From NCBI RefSeq assembly GCF_900105475.1, contig NZ_LT629777.1, positions 4,402,001 to 4,466,000 of the forward strand: a DNA stretch of 64,000 nucleotides, read 5' to 3'. Source of the DNA: Pseudomonas asplenii. Its GTDB lineage: Bacteria > Pseudomonadota > Gammaproteobacteria > Pseudomonadales > Pseudomonadaceae. The translations under genes and the position numbers were made by a program. Shown piece by piece: positions 47,901 through 54,110 of this stretch; the first letter of the stretch is position 1, and each line of letters begins with the position of its first letter. The notes below the pieces were generated by a model. That model ran no database searches. It was not told where the DNA came from and saw only the letters and a list, made by a program, of their open reading frames with translations.

Positions 47901-48488
47901 GGGCGCGGTTCGAAGACCACCGTGGTCTATACGCCACCCAAGCGGGTCTACGACAACTGGGGCAATGTCACTCTGTCGCCCTCGGTGCCGAGCACCGGTG
48001 CGGGGATCGCGACGCTGAACCCGATTCCGGAGATCGCGCCGGGCGACATCGACCTCATCGCGCCGCTGGGCACCATCGATGCCGGCGAGGCGGGGATCCG
48101 TGTGTCGGGCAACGTCAACATCGCGGCCCTGCAGGTGGTCAACGCGGCGAACATCCAGACCCAGGGCAAATCCTCGGGTGTGCCGATGACCGCCTCGATC
48201 AACACCGGTGCCATGACCTCCGCCAGCTCCGCCGGTGCAGCCGCCTCCCAGGCGGCCGAAGATGCGGCGCGCCAGCAGCAACAGGCCTCGAAACAGGATC
48301 GGCCGTCGATCTTCACCGTCGAGGTGCTTGGCTTCGGCAGTGAGCCGGTGGCACCGAGTCGCGACAGTGCCAGCCACACGCCAGCCTACAACCCTGACAG
48401 TCCGGTCCAGGTCCTGGGCGCCGGCCCCTTGAGCGAGCAGGCCAAGTTGCGCCTGACCGACGAGGAGCGGGGCAACCTGACCTTGTGA
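35943..48488 (+). CDS. Giant two-partner-secretion exoprotein (TpsA), PdtA-like
   Basis: 4181 residues from the ATG at 35943, chosen because AAGGATGGAG sits directly upstream. An extended signal peptide ends at about residue 42 (GSAQA). The TPS haemagglutination domain follows, with LNWETFNVG at 169-176 and NRNGVVFSG, a form of the NPNGI motif, at 219-227. Most of the protein is a right-handed beta-helix repeat rich in Gly, Asn and Ser. The C-terminus has the filamentous-haemagglutinin DUF3739-like block ending near residue 4180. It would be secreted by TpsB and act as a surface adhesin. Size, order and neighbours resemble PdtA of P. aeruginosa. A 45-residue tandem repeat with cysteines occurs at 3025-3110. 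No RGD motif was noticed. Confidence 0.93.
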   Translation: MLRCKPSARLNARRHDDASSILRLKPLAHAIALLMVTGSAQAETAFSSAWFTNKGANLSATAARNNSGQIPGIPTLSEQSRANQQLQRSLSNLNNTVAAIAAQQAAQAAGRQAALGQLSNIPDGLGKGGLQVDNSLTQGWLNAKAPTQTQTAGKTTVSIEQTADKAILNWETFNVGRNTTVDFQQQSNWAVLNRVNDPLARPSEIQGQVKGNGTVMIMNRNGVVFSGSSQVNVRNLVAAAATITDDQFTQRGIYVDTNGTQPTFTDAAGKVEVQRGAIIQTLAPTSSTESGGYALLLGAEVENAGTIVTAKGQTTLAAGDSFYIRRGVGTSGNPRSTTRGNEVATSLKTGSTAGKVSNSGLIMASTGDITLTGHQVQQNGVALASTSVDTRGTLHLLNAATDTSGSVTLGQGSSTAILLENTDATALDSQRNNGLSGLDGLPNTMISGFFNNLSTVSDRTDQSRIEIVSGGNVDFQNGSITLATGGQVAVSAAQRSLVRDGAVIDVSGAVGVKVSMESNNIKINVQGNEQRDAPVNRDGGKLINNDVWVDLRELVFVPAGTNGYATDRWYTAGGLLEVGGYLGTQGHTVGEWMAQGGTLTFTGKDVVTQQGAQFNLSGGTVDVQSGYIQQTWLTGPDGRLYELSRAPGDILYSGIYKGFESSSARWGQTEYFYNPMIAQQQRYESGYTVGRDAGKLVIGTTNAVLEGQIVNEVFKGDRQNQAPNLNLDGYQQSRNAVAQRAQLIFGKYTPIYDKKTGTLRYSLDAVADQVQIGEDVEQIAAGLDLGTALPANRQGTMYLDSDQLNGFQLGAIKVAAKQQIQVNGDLSVGNGGDITLYGPQVRVNANLSAHSGSLHLGNVLNQVDSSNPTQGVIGQITQPPSGQKAVVDISSGVKLDTSGLWSNLALDGDNSRLPYISGGSVSVLSSGDVNLRAGALVDVSSGAAILNNRKLSGGKGGDVTLSANLGNSTAVGELTLDGELRGYGVNGGGTLKLQAGKVQIGDSSTPAAAGTLQLAGDFFNKGFSAYDITANQGLMVTEGTQVDVTLPVYRVDGQAGGTPSGVSPSTLLERWTPDLYQNDAAKGVLTQRSGASLSLNAGTNTSSAADMASTVLSVGRGAVINVDPGQAIVLNSIGQLTLDGTLNAWGGKVSLGAITTGNSDQVNAIGHGRSIWVGEHALIDVAARAVTATDARGRVYGQVRDGGSISLGGTFDPSTGKAQAADLFLVVREGARLEASGTQAMLDVSGQGRTRVASNGGSITLASNNGLYLDGSFNARSGGEGAAGGTLSVVLQSQEYLKAFATNKVLNYRELVLSQNHQANVLPASAEDAAGMLTYGQGRFGVDQFEAGGFDNLTLFSNGVLSVDGDVTLSARQSLQLYSSYLGLTSNAADQARVRLSSAYLLLGGMLGSLGKESYVVPSLVGTSVAPLGHGVFSADANLIDVRGNVIFGLKSAVSYPGLPSVALERRGFDRVELTSAGDLRFLAGASGTDLASGSNTGLSTAGDMTLRAAQLYPATQVSASIMAGVKGTGTSGMIFDPSRTLTIARVGDAEASIPYSAFGRLQLGAAVIKQGGVVRAPLGLIEIGTMGDSTQGGVNSVELLPGSITSVSGKGLVLPYGGTFDGQTYYYNGKAVEFLGQGGVPTANRGLQVGVALGGQSVSVLPDATLDLSGGGDLLGAGFISGRGGSTDARFNPLVQFGADGSFLLPGLATNPIYAIVPGAQSGYAPVSPEGGAVDPMMGQQITIGAGVSGLPAGTYTLMPSTYALLPGAFRVELNGLASGGTSGGTQLLRNGSWATSGQLSIANTGIRNSVASQIILTSGDVLRRYSQYNETSYAQFAIADAARLGVPRALLPMDARTLKLELEKGAGEKAFTFEGIGKFDAAEGGYAGTVAVLGRNGSALEIVGAGRQATAQFDGVTLDAQSLNALGAGRMVIGGLPTVTYGQGGNYITLSKLSSSIAMRDGASLGAPEVFLVSGSGDILLEQGASINTLGYGNAAYDARNGFIYQVGNMLAVSNGLLNVVNLPEGQTAVTGGIQVGTCVLVSCTGQTSLYSNGSIAAVTPTAFQLDDKVRYGTRHLTLALNTINVGTPEALADAVAGNRLPAGLTLNQQLIDRLLQGDTQSGAPALETLQLSARDAFNFYGTTTLDTYDAQTGKSRLSNLMLSTPAIYGAGVAGDVASIHTANLIWLGSDKPAGSVIAGGAGTGSGRLDINAERIEFGYGAFAQPNTVKSFDRLVLGFADVNLSASERITANHKGSLSVYQSQGAYEAGKGFQYSGGNLNILTPLMTGEAGSVNRITAGGAIDVSSSGAAVGDVSGQGAELALQGSSIRLASAVVLPSGKVSLGATGDVVLTDDALIDVAGRAIAFNDVTKYGPGGSVKLESRNGNIHLAAGSRLDLSAKYNQAGTLSAVALDASAGLVDLQGRILGASSGYYDAGGTLMPYTAGGVEIQAQRLGTTGTLDEQFAVLNQRLNDGQVSGSRSFQLKQGDLTIGDGLKAGDVTVSIDNGSLRVSGTVDASGERVGSIRLSAKNGLTLDGTAVLDAHGTRLRVDSYGKIIDSPNRAIVELNSGSGQLTLGSGARIDLRHGTEVALGNLPGQNDGRARGTLELNAPRLGGVTGGDIAIDASGPLTIQGARSIAVNGTWRYDDAAYGTDPAASGRPYQIIDQAYLDAKHLQSTAFINAALANTSLMQGKLAGLNNTTYADAFHLRPGVEIVSATPDGDLVVQGDIDLSGYRYASVNPNTRKTGVYGSGEVGSLTFRAGGDLNIYGSINDGFAPPPATQDDKGWTLLPGIDINGGDTIVPGAGVTLADGTTFPGGVTLNYDLPIKGLQLAPGTRLPVSATLDQALSLPAGTVLAAAVRDASGNLLFAAGTLLSQSQTLVAGTQLDAGSILPMAANFKALTWPKGVPLPGVAGTTQTVVLNGDQVLSRGALIPSGTEVKLLAGVESIQLRPEVSGRQGQIWAVAPMLAEGSQSWSLRLVAGADTEAADSRIVQPHPVNGDLHLADTHYGMFGKAKAGGYIWTEEGSLNWAGDTSLVGQPIDFDAIGYPGLCTDNPTFCKAATSYVWTEEGSLNWAGDTSLVGQPIDFDALGYPELCTDNPTFCKSIGQSELVAGSQRFSVIRTGTADLELLAGGSLKMDSLYGVYTAGNSSTATSASDPYNQARARGTGGTVLGDAFGGYEDLVNSSATSVYRAWYPDSGGNLTLKVGGDLTGNIMDRVLTGLGRPNSADLGYDTANIGNWLWRQGSGSVNTGGQAQPTAWWINFGTYTNTAALGGSGADQMVGFTGFGTLGGGDVDVQVAGDAGLLASMSGAAFATSINPRSQGLVLAVGSTGRVAGDGSVQMTGGGDLNLRVGGALNPASTITQGQQNGLLVDLRGHVQLNGASMGSVALHYGNQATDQAPGEVRAYDPTVATRALSAGGMTLVPGDATFNLSTLGDLVVQNVLDPGRVSLMNATPFVSGGVNGAGQSWFTLWTGHTAIDLFSAGGDLTPYTLGTATDAAVVYPSILRAVAASGSLYYGKAATSQLRDPEYKAPLLLAPSATGELQFLAGDSIYASGFSVSRSGAAAETMATPWRPAFAGLINGSMVTNGNNLSTDGNTAQAPAVLPLFTFGAETASDTMAANSLPSRFYALNGDLLGVTSGRIISFQGTGTPRFGQTWYEGAGPVWMMAGRDIVSSGTALGSSESGATDINKYTSTGNLFVHNNPNDVSIVSAGRDILYSNFTVAGPGTLELTAGRNILMEDKASITSIGAVVPGDSRPGASIVMQAGFGANGADYLRFIQTYLNPDNLAQAGQSLSGGKVAKTYEAELVAWLAERYGFSGTAQQARAYYAALSPEQQRIFARDVYFAELKAAGREYNQAGGPRQGSYIRGREAIALLFPQTDVAGNPITYQGDITLFGGAGVHTDFGGNIQMLTPGGGQVFGIEGVAPPSTAGVITQGAGDIQLYSLDSILLGQSRIMTTFGGSIMAWSAAGDINAGRGSKTTVVYTPPKRVYDNWGNVTLSPSVPSTGAGIATLNPIPEIAPGDIDLIAPLGTIDAGEAGIRVSGNVNIAALQVVNAANIQTQGKSSGVPMTASINTGAMTSASSAGAAASQAAEDAARQQQQASKQDRPSIFTVEVLGFGSEPVAPSRDSASHTPAYNPDSPVQVLGAGPLSEQAKLRLTDEERGNLTL
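45015..45272 (+). repeat. 135-bp in-frame tandem duplication inside tpsA
   Basis: Two copies encode (Y)(I/V)WTEEGSLNWAGDTSLVG, then QPIDFDA and ending LCTDNPTFCK. The first spans residues 3025-3069; the second is 41 residues. They differ at a few residues and several synonymous bases, so the duplication is not brand new. Each carries two Cys eight residues apart (CTDNPTFC), rare in this protein class. Confidence 0.95.
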
Positions 48489-48510
48489 TCACCTGAAGTT
48501 CCTCCTCTCG

Positions 48511-48537
48511 GGCGGCCTTGATGGCCGCCTTTTTTTG
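48511..48537 (+). terminator. Rho-independent terminator after tpsA
   Basis: GGCGGCC and GGCCGCC pair around TTGAT and are followed by eight T. It separates tpsA transcription from the phdA-tpsB unit. Confidence 0.95.
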
Positions 48538-48640
48538 CCCGGCGTTTTATCCAGCCACTGCCCGACTCCTACAGAGGGGAGCGAGGCGCTGATTCATAGC
48601 GGCCTTGCGCTTTTCGAGGCCGCCGGGAGTGAAGCTTTTG

Positions 48641-48658
48641 TGACAAAAGTTCGGTAGC
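48641..48658 (+). promoter_or_regulatory. Motif shared by the tpsA and phdA leaders, copy 2
   Basis: TGACAAAAGTTCGGTAGC, 92 bp upstream of phdA and matching the tpsA copy at 16 of 18 positions. It lies in the 214-bp gap after the tpsA terminator, which also holds degenerate REP-like sequence around 48545-48640. Confidence 0.55.
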
Positions 48659-48750
48659 ACAAGGCCAGCCCTGTCTTGGATATGTAGAACGGGCGAGGGG
48701 GGGTGAAACCCCGTTTTCCAACGGTTGCAGGGAATGCTGGAGGGGAGGAC

Positions 48751-49362
48751 ATGGGCACTATGGAACGCTACTCGAAAGTGGGGATGCAGGAGCTGGACCA
48801 GCGTCTGTCGAAGATCGTCGAAGCGGCGCGCAAGAAGCCGGTGTCGGTCTATCGCTACGGTGCGCCGTGGGTCTGGATCGTGTCCCAGGACGACTGGCAG
48901 GGCGCCTTGAAGGAGGTCTCCAGCTACATTCCGCCCGGTCATTCGCTGGTGCTGTTGCGGCCGCAGATCGACGATCTGCTCGACGAGCATCGCGACGTTC
49001 TGCTGGCAGTTGCGGCCGACGCCAAGATGCTGATCGCCCCGCAGACGGTCATGCACATTCTCCTCTTGCAACTGCTGTATTCGGTGCCCGGCGAACAGCA
49101 ACTGTACGAACAGCTCAACTACAACCTGCTGTTCCGCTGGTTCGTCGGCCTGGACCTGAATCAGAAGGTCTGGAACTTCAACGTCCTGAGCAAGGACATC
49201 GCCACGCTGCTGGATAACCCGCAGGCCGTCCTGCTGATCCAGAAGATCGTCGGCGAACTGTTCTGCGGCGCCTTGCTGCAGATGCCGGAGTTCTCACTGA
49301 ACTTCGCCCTGCTGCACACCTGGCTGGCACGGCATTCGTCGGTAGCGATCACCAACAACTGA
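48751..49362 (+). CDS. phdA: PhdA-like protein: Phd/YefM antitoxin-like domain fused to a transposase-derived (DUF772-like) domain
   Basis: 203 residues from the ATG at 48751 with GGGGAGG upstream. Residues 4-50 read as a Phd/YefM-type DNA-binding domain (RYSKVGMQELDQRLSKIVEA, VYRYGAPWVWIVSQDDW). Residues 100-160 (HILLLQLLYSVPGEQQLYEQ and LNYNLLFRWFVGLDL, VWNFNVLSKD) closely resemble the N-terminal domain of IS5-family transposases, without any catalytic DDE part. No partner toxin is adjacent. It lies between tpsA and tpsB, like PA0691 (PhdA) of P. aeruginosa. A role in regulation is inferred. Confidence 0.85.
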   Translation: MGTMERYSKVGMQELDQRLSKIVEAARKKPVSVYRYGAPWVWIVSQDDWQGALKEVSSYIPPGHSLVLLRPQIDDLLDEHRDVLLAVAADAKMLIAPQTVMHILLLQLLYSVPGEQQLYEQLNYNLLFRWFVGLDLNQKVWNFNVLSKDIATLLDNPQAVLLIQKIVGELFCGALLQMPEFSLNFALLHTWLARHSSVAITNN

Positions 49363-49439
49363 ATAAGCGCCAGGGGCGACAGCCCCGGCCATGCAGCCTC
49401 GACAGCACGCGAGGCTATTGATTGAATCAAGGGGGCGGT

Positions 49440-51056
49440 GTGGAGCATCTGTTCTTCAAAGAGACGGCGCGACCGACAGGGGCAAGAGATGCCTGGCCGG
49501 TGGGTGCGGGCCTGGTCCTGGCCCTGCTGGCCGGGCCACTGGCGGCCGAGGAGGCGCCGGTGGCCCGTCGGGTGGACGTCAATGAGTATGTGGTGCGTGG
49601 CAACACCGTGCTGCAGGCCCGGGATATCGAAGAGGCGGTCTACCCGTTCCTCGGGCCGCAGAAGGCCCTGACCGATATCGAAGGTGCTCGCGACGCTCTG
49701 CAGAAGGTTTACCAGGCCAAGGGTTATCAGTCGGTGTTCGTCGAACTGCCGGAGCAGAAGGTCGAAGACGGCGTGGTATTCCTGCAGATCAGCGAAACCA
49801 GGGTGGGTCGGGTTCGTGTGGTCGGTGCAAAGCACTATTCGCCGGTGGAGATCCGTGAGGATGTGCCGGCGTTGAAAGAGGGCGAGGTGCCGGATTTTGC
49901 CCAGGTGCAGACCGAACTGGCGGCGCTGAACAAGGGCGCCGGTCGCCAGGTCATGCCACTGGTACGCGAAGGCCAGCGGCCCGGCACCATGGACGTCGAC
50001 CTGCAGGTCGAGGACCAGAACCCCTGGCACGCCAGCCTAGGCCTGAACAATGACTACAGCGCCGACACCAGGGAGTTGCGCGCGGTCGCTTCGCTGGGCT
50101 ACGACAACCTCTGGCAACTGGGGCACAGCATCTCGCTGACCTATTTCACCGCGCCCGAGGATCAGAGCAATGCCAAGGTCTGGTCCGGCTCCTATAGCGC
50201 ACCGCTGAGCGAGCGCTGGACCCTGCAGTTCTCCGGTTACCAGTCCGACAGCAACGTCGCCACCATCGGCGGCAGCAACATGCTTGGCAAGGGCCATTCC
50301 TATGGGGTCTCGGGCATCTACACCTTGCCTTCCAAGGGGGCCTGGGCCAACTCGTTCTCCATCGGCGTGGACTTCAAGGACTTCGAGGAAGAGCTGAAAT
50401 TTGGCAGCAGCAGCGACCAGGTTCCGCTCAAGTACGCACCGCTGACCTTTGGCTACAACGGCTATCGCTACACCGAAAGCTCCCAGCTCGGCCTGGGCCT
50501 GAACCTGGTGCTGGCGACCCGCAGCTTCTTCGGCTACGGCAGCGATTCCGACGAGTTCGACTACAAGCGTTATCGCGCCAGCCCCAGTTTCGCCGTGCTC
50601 AAGGGCGATCTGAATTACACCTACACCTTCACCAGCGACTGGCAGTCGGCGTCCAAGGCGGCCTTCCAGCTGGCCTCCGGCCCGCTGGTTTCCAACGAAC
50701 AATTCTCTGCCGGTGGTGCCACCTCGGTACGCGGCTATCTGGCGGCCGAGCGCTCGGGTGACAGCGGGATGCTGTTTTCCCAGGAACTGCGCACGCCCTC
50801 CATGGCCAGGTTCCTCGGCAGCTATGTCAAGGAGTGGCGCTTCTATGCCTTTGCCGAAGGTGCCCGGCTGAGCCTGGAAAAAGCCCTGCCCGAGCAGGAA
50901 GACGAATACAGCCTGGCCAGCGTCGGCCTGGGCACCCGCGCCAGCCTGAGCAAATGGTTATCCGGCAGCCTGGATTGGGGCTATCCGCTGCTCGACGGCC
51001 CGAACACCCAGAAATACGACTCACGTCTGCACTTCAGTGTGCAGGCGACTTTCTGA
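49440..51056 (+). CDS. TPS outer-membrane transporter (TpsB, ShlB/FhaC family), PdtB-like
   Basis: 538 residues from the GTG at 49440, which has AAGGGGG 5 bp upstream; a TTG six codons earlier is possible. A signal peptide ends near GPLAAEE. A POTRA domain covers about 45-120 (VNEYVVRGNTVL, AKGYQSVFVELPEQKVEDGVVFLQI), and the rest is a 16-stranded beta-barrel with the VRGY motif of loop L6 at 430-433 (GGATSVRGYLAAE). The C-terminal residue is Phe, as in outer-membrane barrels. It recognises the TPS domain of TpsA in the periplasm and exports it. Unusually, the tpsB gene follows tpsA with another gene and a terminator between. Confidence 0.93.
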   Translation: MEHLFFKETARPTGARDAWPVGAGLVLALLAGPLAAEEAPVARRVDVNEYVVRGNTVLQARDIEEAVYPFLGPQKALTDIEGARDALQKVYQAKGYQSVFVELPEQKVEDGVVFLQISETRVGRVRVVGAKHYSPVEIREDVPALKEGEVPDFAQVQTELAALNKGAGRQVMPLVREGQRPGTMDVDLQVEDQNPWHASLGLNNDYSADTRELRAVASLGYDNLWQLGHSISLTYFTAPEDQSNAKVWSGSYSAPLSERWTLQFSGYQSDSNVATIGGSNMLGKGHSYGVSGIYTLPSKGAWANSFSIGVDFKDFEEELKFGSSSDQVPLKYAPLTFGYNGYRYTESSQLGLGLNLVLATRSFFGYGSDSDEFDYKRYRASPSFAVLKGDLNYTYTFTSDWQSASKAAFQLASGPLVSNEQFSAGGATSVRGYLAAERSGDSGMLFSQELRTPSMARFLGSYVKEWRFYAFAEGARLSLEKALPEQEDEYSLASVGLGTRASLSKWLSGSLDWGYPLLDGPNTQKYDSRLHFSVQATF

Positions 51057-51081
51057 CCCTTTACTGACGGAGAACCACCGC

Positions 51082-52926
51082 ATGTCACGCTTAATCGTGT
51101 CCCTGTTGATCTGCCTGGGCTTCGTGCTCCCGGCCACCGCCCAGGCCTGGTGGCAGGACGATTGGCACTACCGCAAGCAGATCACCGTCGACACCACGCC
51201 CCAGGGCGCGGCGATCAGCGAGGCTCTGGGCCGTACCAGCCTGCTGGTACGTCTGCACACCGGCAACTTCACCTTCGATGGGGTCAAGGAAGACGGTTCG
51301 GACCTGCGCTTCATCGCGGCCGACGACAAGACCGTGCTCAACTACCAGATCGAAAGCTTCGACCCGCTGATGGGCATGGCGCTGATCTGGGTCGATGTGC
51401 CCAAGGTCGAGGGCGGCCAGCGCCAGGATATCTGGATGTACTACGGCAACCAGAAGGCCCCGGCCACCAGCAACGGCCAATTGGCCTTCGAGCCGAACTA
51501 CACTGCGGTCTACCACTTCGACGGTGCCGCAGCGACGCCGCCCAGGGACGCCACAGCCTTCTCCAACCATGCGCAGAACGCCACCGGCAGCCGTATCGAT
51601 GGCGTGATCGGCGGTGCCCTGCAGTTCAGTGGCCAGCCGCTGCTGCTGCCGGCCAGTCCGTCATTGCAGTACACCGCCGGCGGCGCCTTCACCCTGAGTG
51701 CCTGGGTTCGCCTCGATCAGGCTTCGGGCGAGCAACTGCTGATGGCCCGTCGCGACGGCGGCCATGCCTTCCTGCTGGGCGTCAGCCAGGGCACCCCCTT
51801 TGTCGAAGTCAATGGCCAGCGTGTCGCCTCGACACAGGCGCTGAACCCCGGACAGTGGCAGCACCTGGCATTGACCGCCCAGGGCAGCAAGGTCTCGCTG
51901 TTCGTCAACGGCCGTGAAACCGCAAGCCTGGCCCAGGAAGTCCCGGCGTTCAACGCGCTGATCGCGATCGGTGGGGATGTGCCGCCGGTAGCCGCTGCCG
52001 ATCCGGCGGCGCCAGCGTCGAGCGCCTTCCAGGCCTTCAACGGTGCCATCGATGAACTGCGTCTGTCCAAGGTCGTGCGACCGGCCGCCGTGCTGTTGGC
52101 CGATGCCACGGCCCAGGGCGCCGAGTCGAAGCTGGTCGTCTATGGCAGCGATGAGGAACAGTCCGGTTTCGGTTTCGGTAGCCTGGGCTTCCTGCTCAAA
52201 GCGGTGCCGGTGGACGCCTGGGTGATCATCGCGGTCCTGGTGCTGATGATGCTGCAGTCATGGGTCATCATGATCCGCAAGAACCGCGCCCTGGGCCGCG
52301 TCAGCCGTGCCAACGAGGCGTTCCGCGAGCAGTTCGCCCAGATTGGCACGCGCCTGGAAATGTTTGCCGACGACCAGGATCTGGCCCGCCGTCTAGAACA
52401 TTCCTCGCTGTGGCGCCTGTACCTGGTTGCGGTCAAGGAAATCCGTACCCGTCGTGCCCAGGGCGCCGACACCTCGTCGGTATCCGCGGCCACCATCGAA
52501 GCCATCCGCTGTTCCATGGACGGTGTGCGCACCCGCGAAAATCAGCAACTGGGCTCGAAGCTCTCGACGCTGTCCAACGCCATCGCCGGCGGCCCATACA
52601 TCGGCCTGCTCGGCACGGTACTGGGGATCATGGTGGTGTTCCTCGGTACGGCCATGGCCGGCGACGTGAACATCAACGCCATCGCCCCGGGTATGGCCGC
52701 AGCCTTGCTGGCCACCGCCATGGGCCTGTTCGTCGCGATTCCGGCGCTGTTTGGCTACAACCGGCTGATTACCCGCAACAAGGAAGTCAGTGCCGACATG
52801 CGGGTATTCGTCGACGAGTTCATCACCCGCCTGGCGGAAATGCACGGTGAGGGCCAGGCCCACGATTCCGCTCGTGGCCGCGCTGGCCACTCCCAACAGC
52901 ATGCCGTCGACCTGCTGCCGGTCTGA
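51082..52926 (+). CDS. exbB: ExbB/TolQ-family proton channel with N-terminal DUF2341 and LamG domains
   Basis: 614 residues from the ATG at 51082 with GGAG upstream. It has a signal peptide (ends at TAQAWW). DUF2341 lies at about 25-140 (WHYRKQITVDTTPQG, LIWVDVPKVEGGQRQDIWMYYGN). A LamG/concanavalin-like domain covers about 145-335, then a membrane helix at 376-397. The ExbB core at 480-575 has GPYIGLLGTVLGIMVVFLGTA and IAPGMAAALLATAMGLFVAIPALFGYN. The core drives proton-powered movement of ExbD/TonB in the inner membrane. Ordinary ExbB lacks the large periplasmic part, so this one may grip a substrate or a cell-surface glycan. Confidence 0.92.
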   Translation: MSRLIVSLLICLGFVLPATAQAWWQDDWHYRKQITVDTTPQGAAISEALGRTSLLVRLHTGNFTFDGVKEDGSDLRFIAADDKTVLNYQIESFDPLMGMALIWVDVPKVEGGQRQDIWMYYGNQKAPATSNGQLAFEPNYTAVYHFDGAAATPPRDATAFSNHAQNATGSRIDGVIGGALQFSGQPLLLPASPSLQYTAGGAFTLSAWVRLDQASGEQLLMARRDGGHAFLLGVSQGTPFVEVNGQRVASTQALNPGQWQHLALTAQGSKVSLFVNGRETASLAQEVPAFNALIAIGGDVPPVAAADPAAPASSAFQAFNGAIDELRLSKVVRPAAVLLADATAQGAESKLVVYGSDEEQSGFGFGSLGFLLKAVPVDAWVIIAVLVLMMLQSWVIMIRKNRALGRVSRANEAFREQFAQIGTRLEMFADDQDLARRLEHSSLWRLYLVAVKEIRTRRAQGADTSSVSAATIEAIRCSMDGVRTRENQQLGSKLSTLSNAIAGGPYIGLLGTVLGIMVVFLGTAMAGDVNINAIAPGMAAALLATAMGLFVAIPALFGYNRLITRNKEVSADMRVFVDEFITRLAEMHGEGQAHDSARGRAGHSQQHAVDLLPV

Positions 52927-52938
52927 GGGGGAACTGCC

Positions 52939-53364
52939 ATGGCTTCCGTAAACGCTTCCCACGATGACGATGACGACGCCGCTGTCGACAGTATCAACAT
53001 CACGCCCCTGGTGGACGTGCTGATGGTGGTGCTGGTGATGTTCATCCTCACCGCCACGGCCCAGGTCTCGGGTATTCAGATCCATCTGCCCAAGGCCAGT
53101 GCCTCGGTGTCGCTGTCCGAGGCCAAGACCAAGGCCATCTCGGTCAACGACGGTGGCCAGGTGTTCCTCGATGCCTATCCGGTGACCTTGCCGGAGCTGG
53201 AGGAACGCTTGCGCATCGAGAAGGCGCAGAGCCCGGACTTTCCGATCATCGTGCGCGGCGATGCCACGGTGCAGTACCAGAAAGTGATCGAAGTGCTCGA
53301 CCTGCTGCGGCGCCTGGAGCTGTCCCAGGTCGGGCTGGTCACCGGCAAACCGAACCAGGGCTGA
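52939..53364 (+). CDS. exbD: ExbD-family biopolymer transport protein
   Basis: 141 residues, the usual size. One membrane helix near the N-terminus (VDSINITPLVDVLMVVLVMFIL) holds the conserved Asp in PLVD that carries protons. The periplasmic domain follows (SVNDGGQVFLDAYPVTLPELEERL; VRGDATVQYQKVIEVLDLLRR). It is 12 bp after exbB with GGGGGAAC upstream of its start and 2 bp before the TonB gene, so the three are translated together. Confidence 0.95.
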   Translation: MASVNASHDDDDDAAVDSINITPLVDVLMVVLVMFILTATAQVSGIQIHLPKASASVSLSEAKTKAISVNDGGQVFLDAYPVTLPELEERLRIEKAQSPDFPIIVRGDATVQYQKVIEVLDLLRRLELSQVGLVTGKPNQG

Positions 53365-53366
53365 CC

Positions 53367-54071
53367 ATGACCGCCAAATTACCGATCAGCCCCGAACCTC
53401 TGAAGAAGTCGCCGTTGCGCCTGCTGAAGTGGGGCGCCGGGCTGCTGCTGGGAGCGGCTGCCGGCTGGTTCCTGTGGCAGTGGGCCCACGACATGAGCGG
53501 GGTTCGGCGGGAAGCGCCGAAGGTACCGATGATTATCCCGTTGCCTCCGCCACCACCGCCGCCACCGGAACCGGAAAAGCCCAAGGAGCCGGAAACCCCG
53601 GTGGAGGAGAAGGTACCCGAGCCGACGCCCGAGCCCGAGGAGGTCAAGCCTCAGGAGGAAGCGCCACCATCGCCGGCGGACGACCTGGCCAATCCGATGC
53701 AGATCGACGGCGACGCCCAGGCGGGTGGCGACGCGTTCAACATCGGCGCGGGCAAGGGCGGTGGCATGGCCGGTTCCGGCGGGGGCGGGCTGGGGACGGG
53801 GACCTACAAGCAATACCTGGCCGCGACCCTGCAACGGCTGCTGCGCGACGACCCGGATCTGCGCCGGCTGGCGTTCTCGGTCCAGGTCGATTTCTGGCTG
53901 TCGGCGGACGGCGATGTACTCAAGGTGGCCCTGGTCAAGGGCACCGGCGAGGCGAAGACCGACGAGCGCATCATCGCCACCCTGCAGAACGCCCCGCGCT
54001 TCAAGGAGCGCACACCGGCTTCATTGACTCTGCCTATTCGCGTATCGCTCAAGGGCCGGCGCCCGGACTGA
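53367..54071 (+). CDS. tonB: TonB-like energy transducer
   Basis: 234 residues. One N-terminal membrane anchor (LLKWGAGLLLGAAAGWFLWQW) is followed by a proline-rich periplasm-spanning region (PLPPPPPPPPEPEKPKEPE, then PTPEPEEVKPQEE). A Gly-rich linker joins a C-terminal domain of the TonB_2/TolA-like type (FSVQVDFWLSADGDVLKVALVKGTGEAKTDERI). It lacks the usual YP..A entry of classic TonB, so its outer-membrane partner may differ. ExbB and ExbD are encoded immediately upstream; no TonB-dependent receptor is in the window. Confidence 0.88.
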   Translation: MTAKLPISPEPLKKSPLRLLKWGAGLLLGAAAGWFLWQWAHDMSGVRREAPKVPMIIPLPPPPPPPPEPEKPKEPETPVEEKVPEPTPEPEEVKPQEEAPPSPADDLANPMQIDGDAQAGGDAFNIGAGKGGGMAGSGGGGLGTGTYKQYLAATLQRLLRDDPDLRRLAFSVQVDFWLSADGDVLKVALVKGTGEAKTDERIIATLQNAPRFKERTPASLTLPIRVSLKGRRPD

Positions 54072-54110
54072 TCGAACACTTTCACGCTTTTCAACAGGAG
54101 TTGTGTGCAA

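Noticed and set aside
48751..49362. Complete toxin-antitoxin module
   Set aside because: The Phd-like part is present but no toxin gene is adjacent, and the second half is transposase-like.
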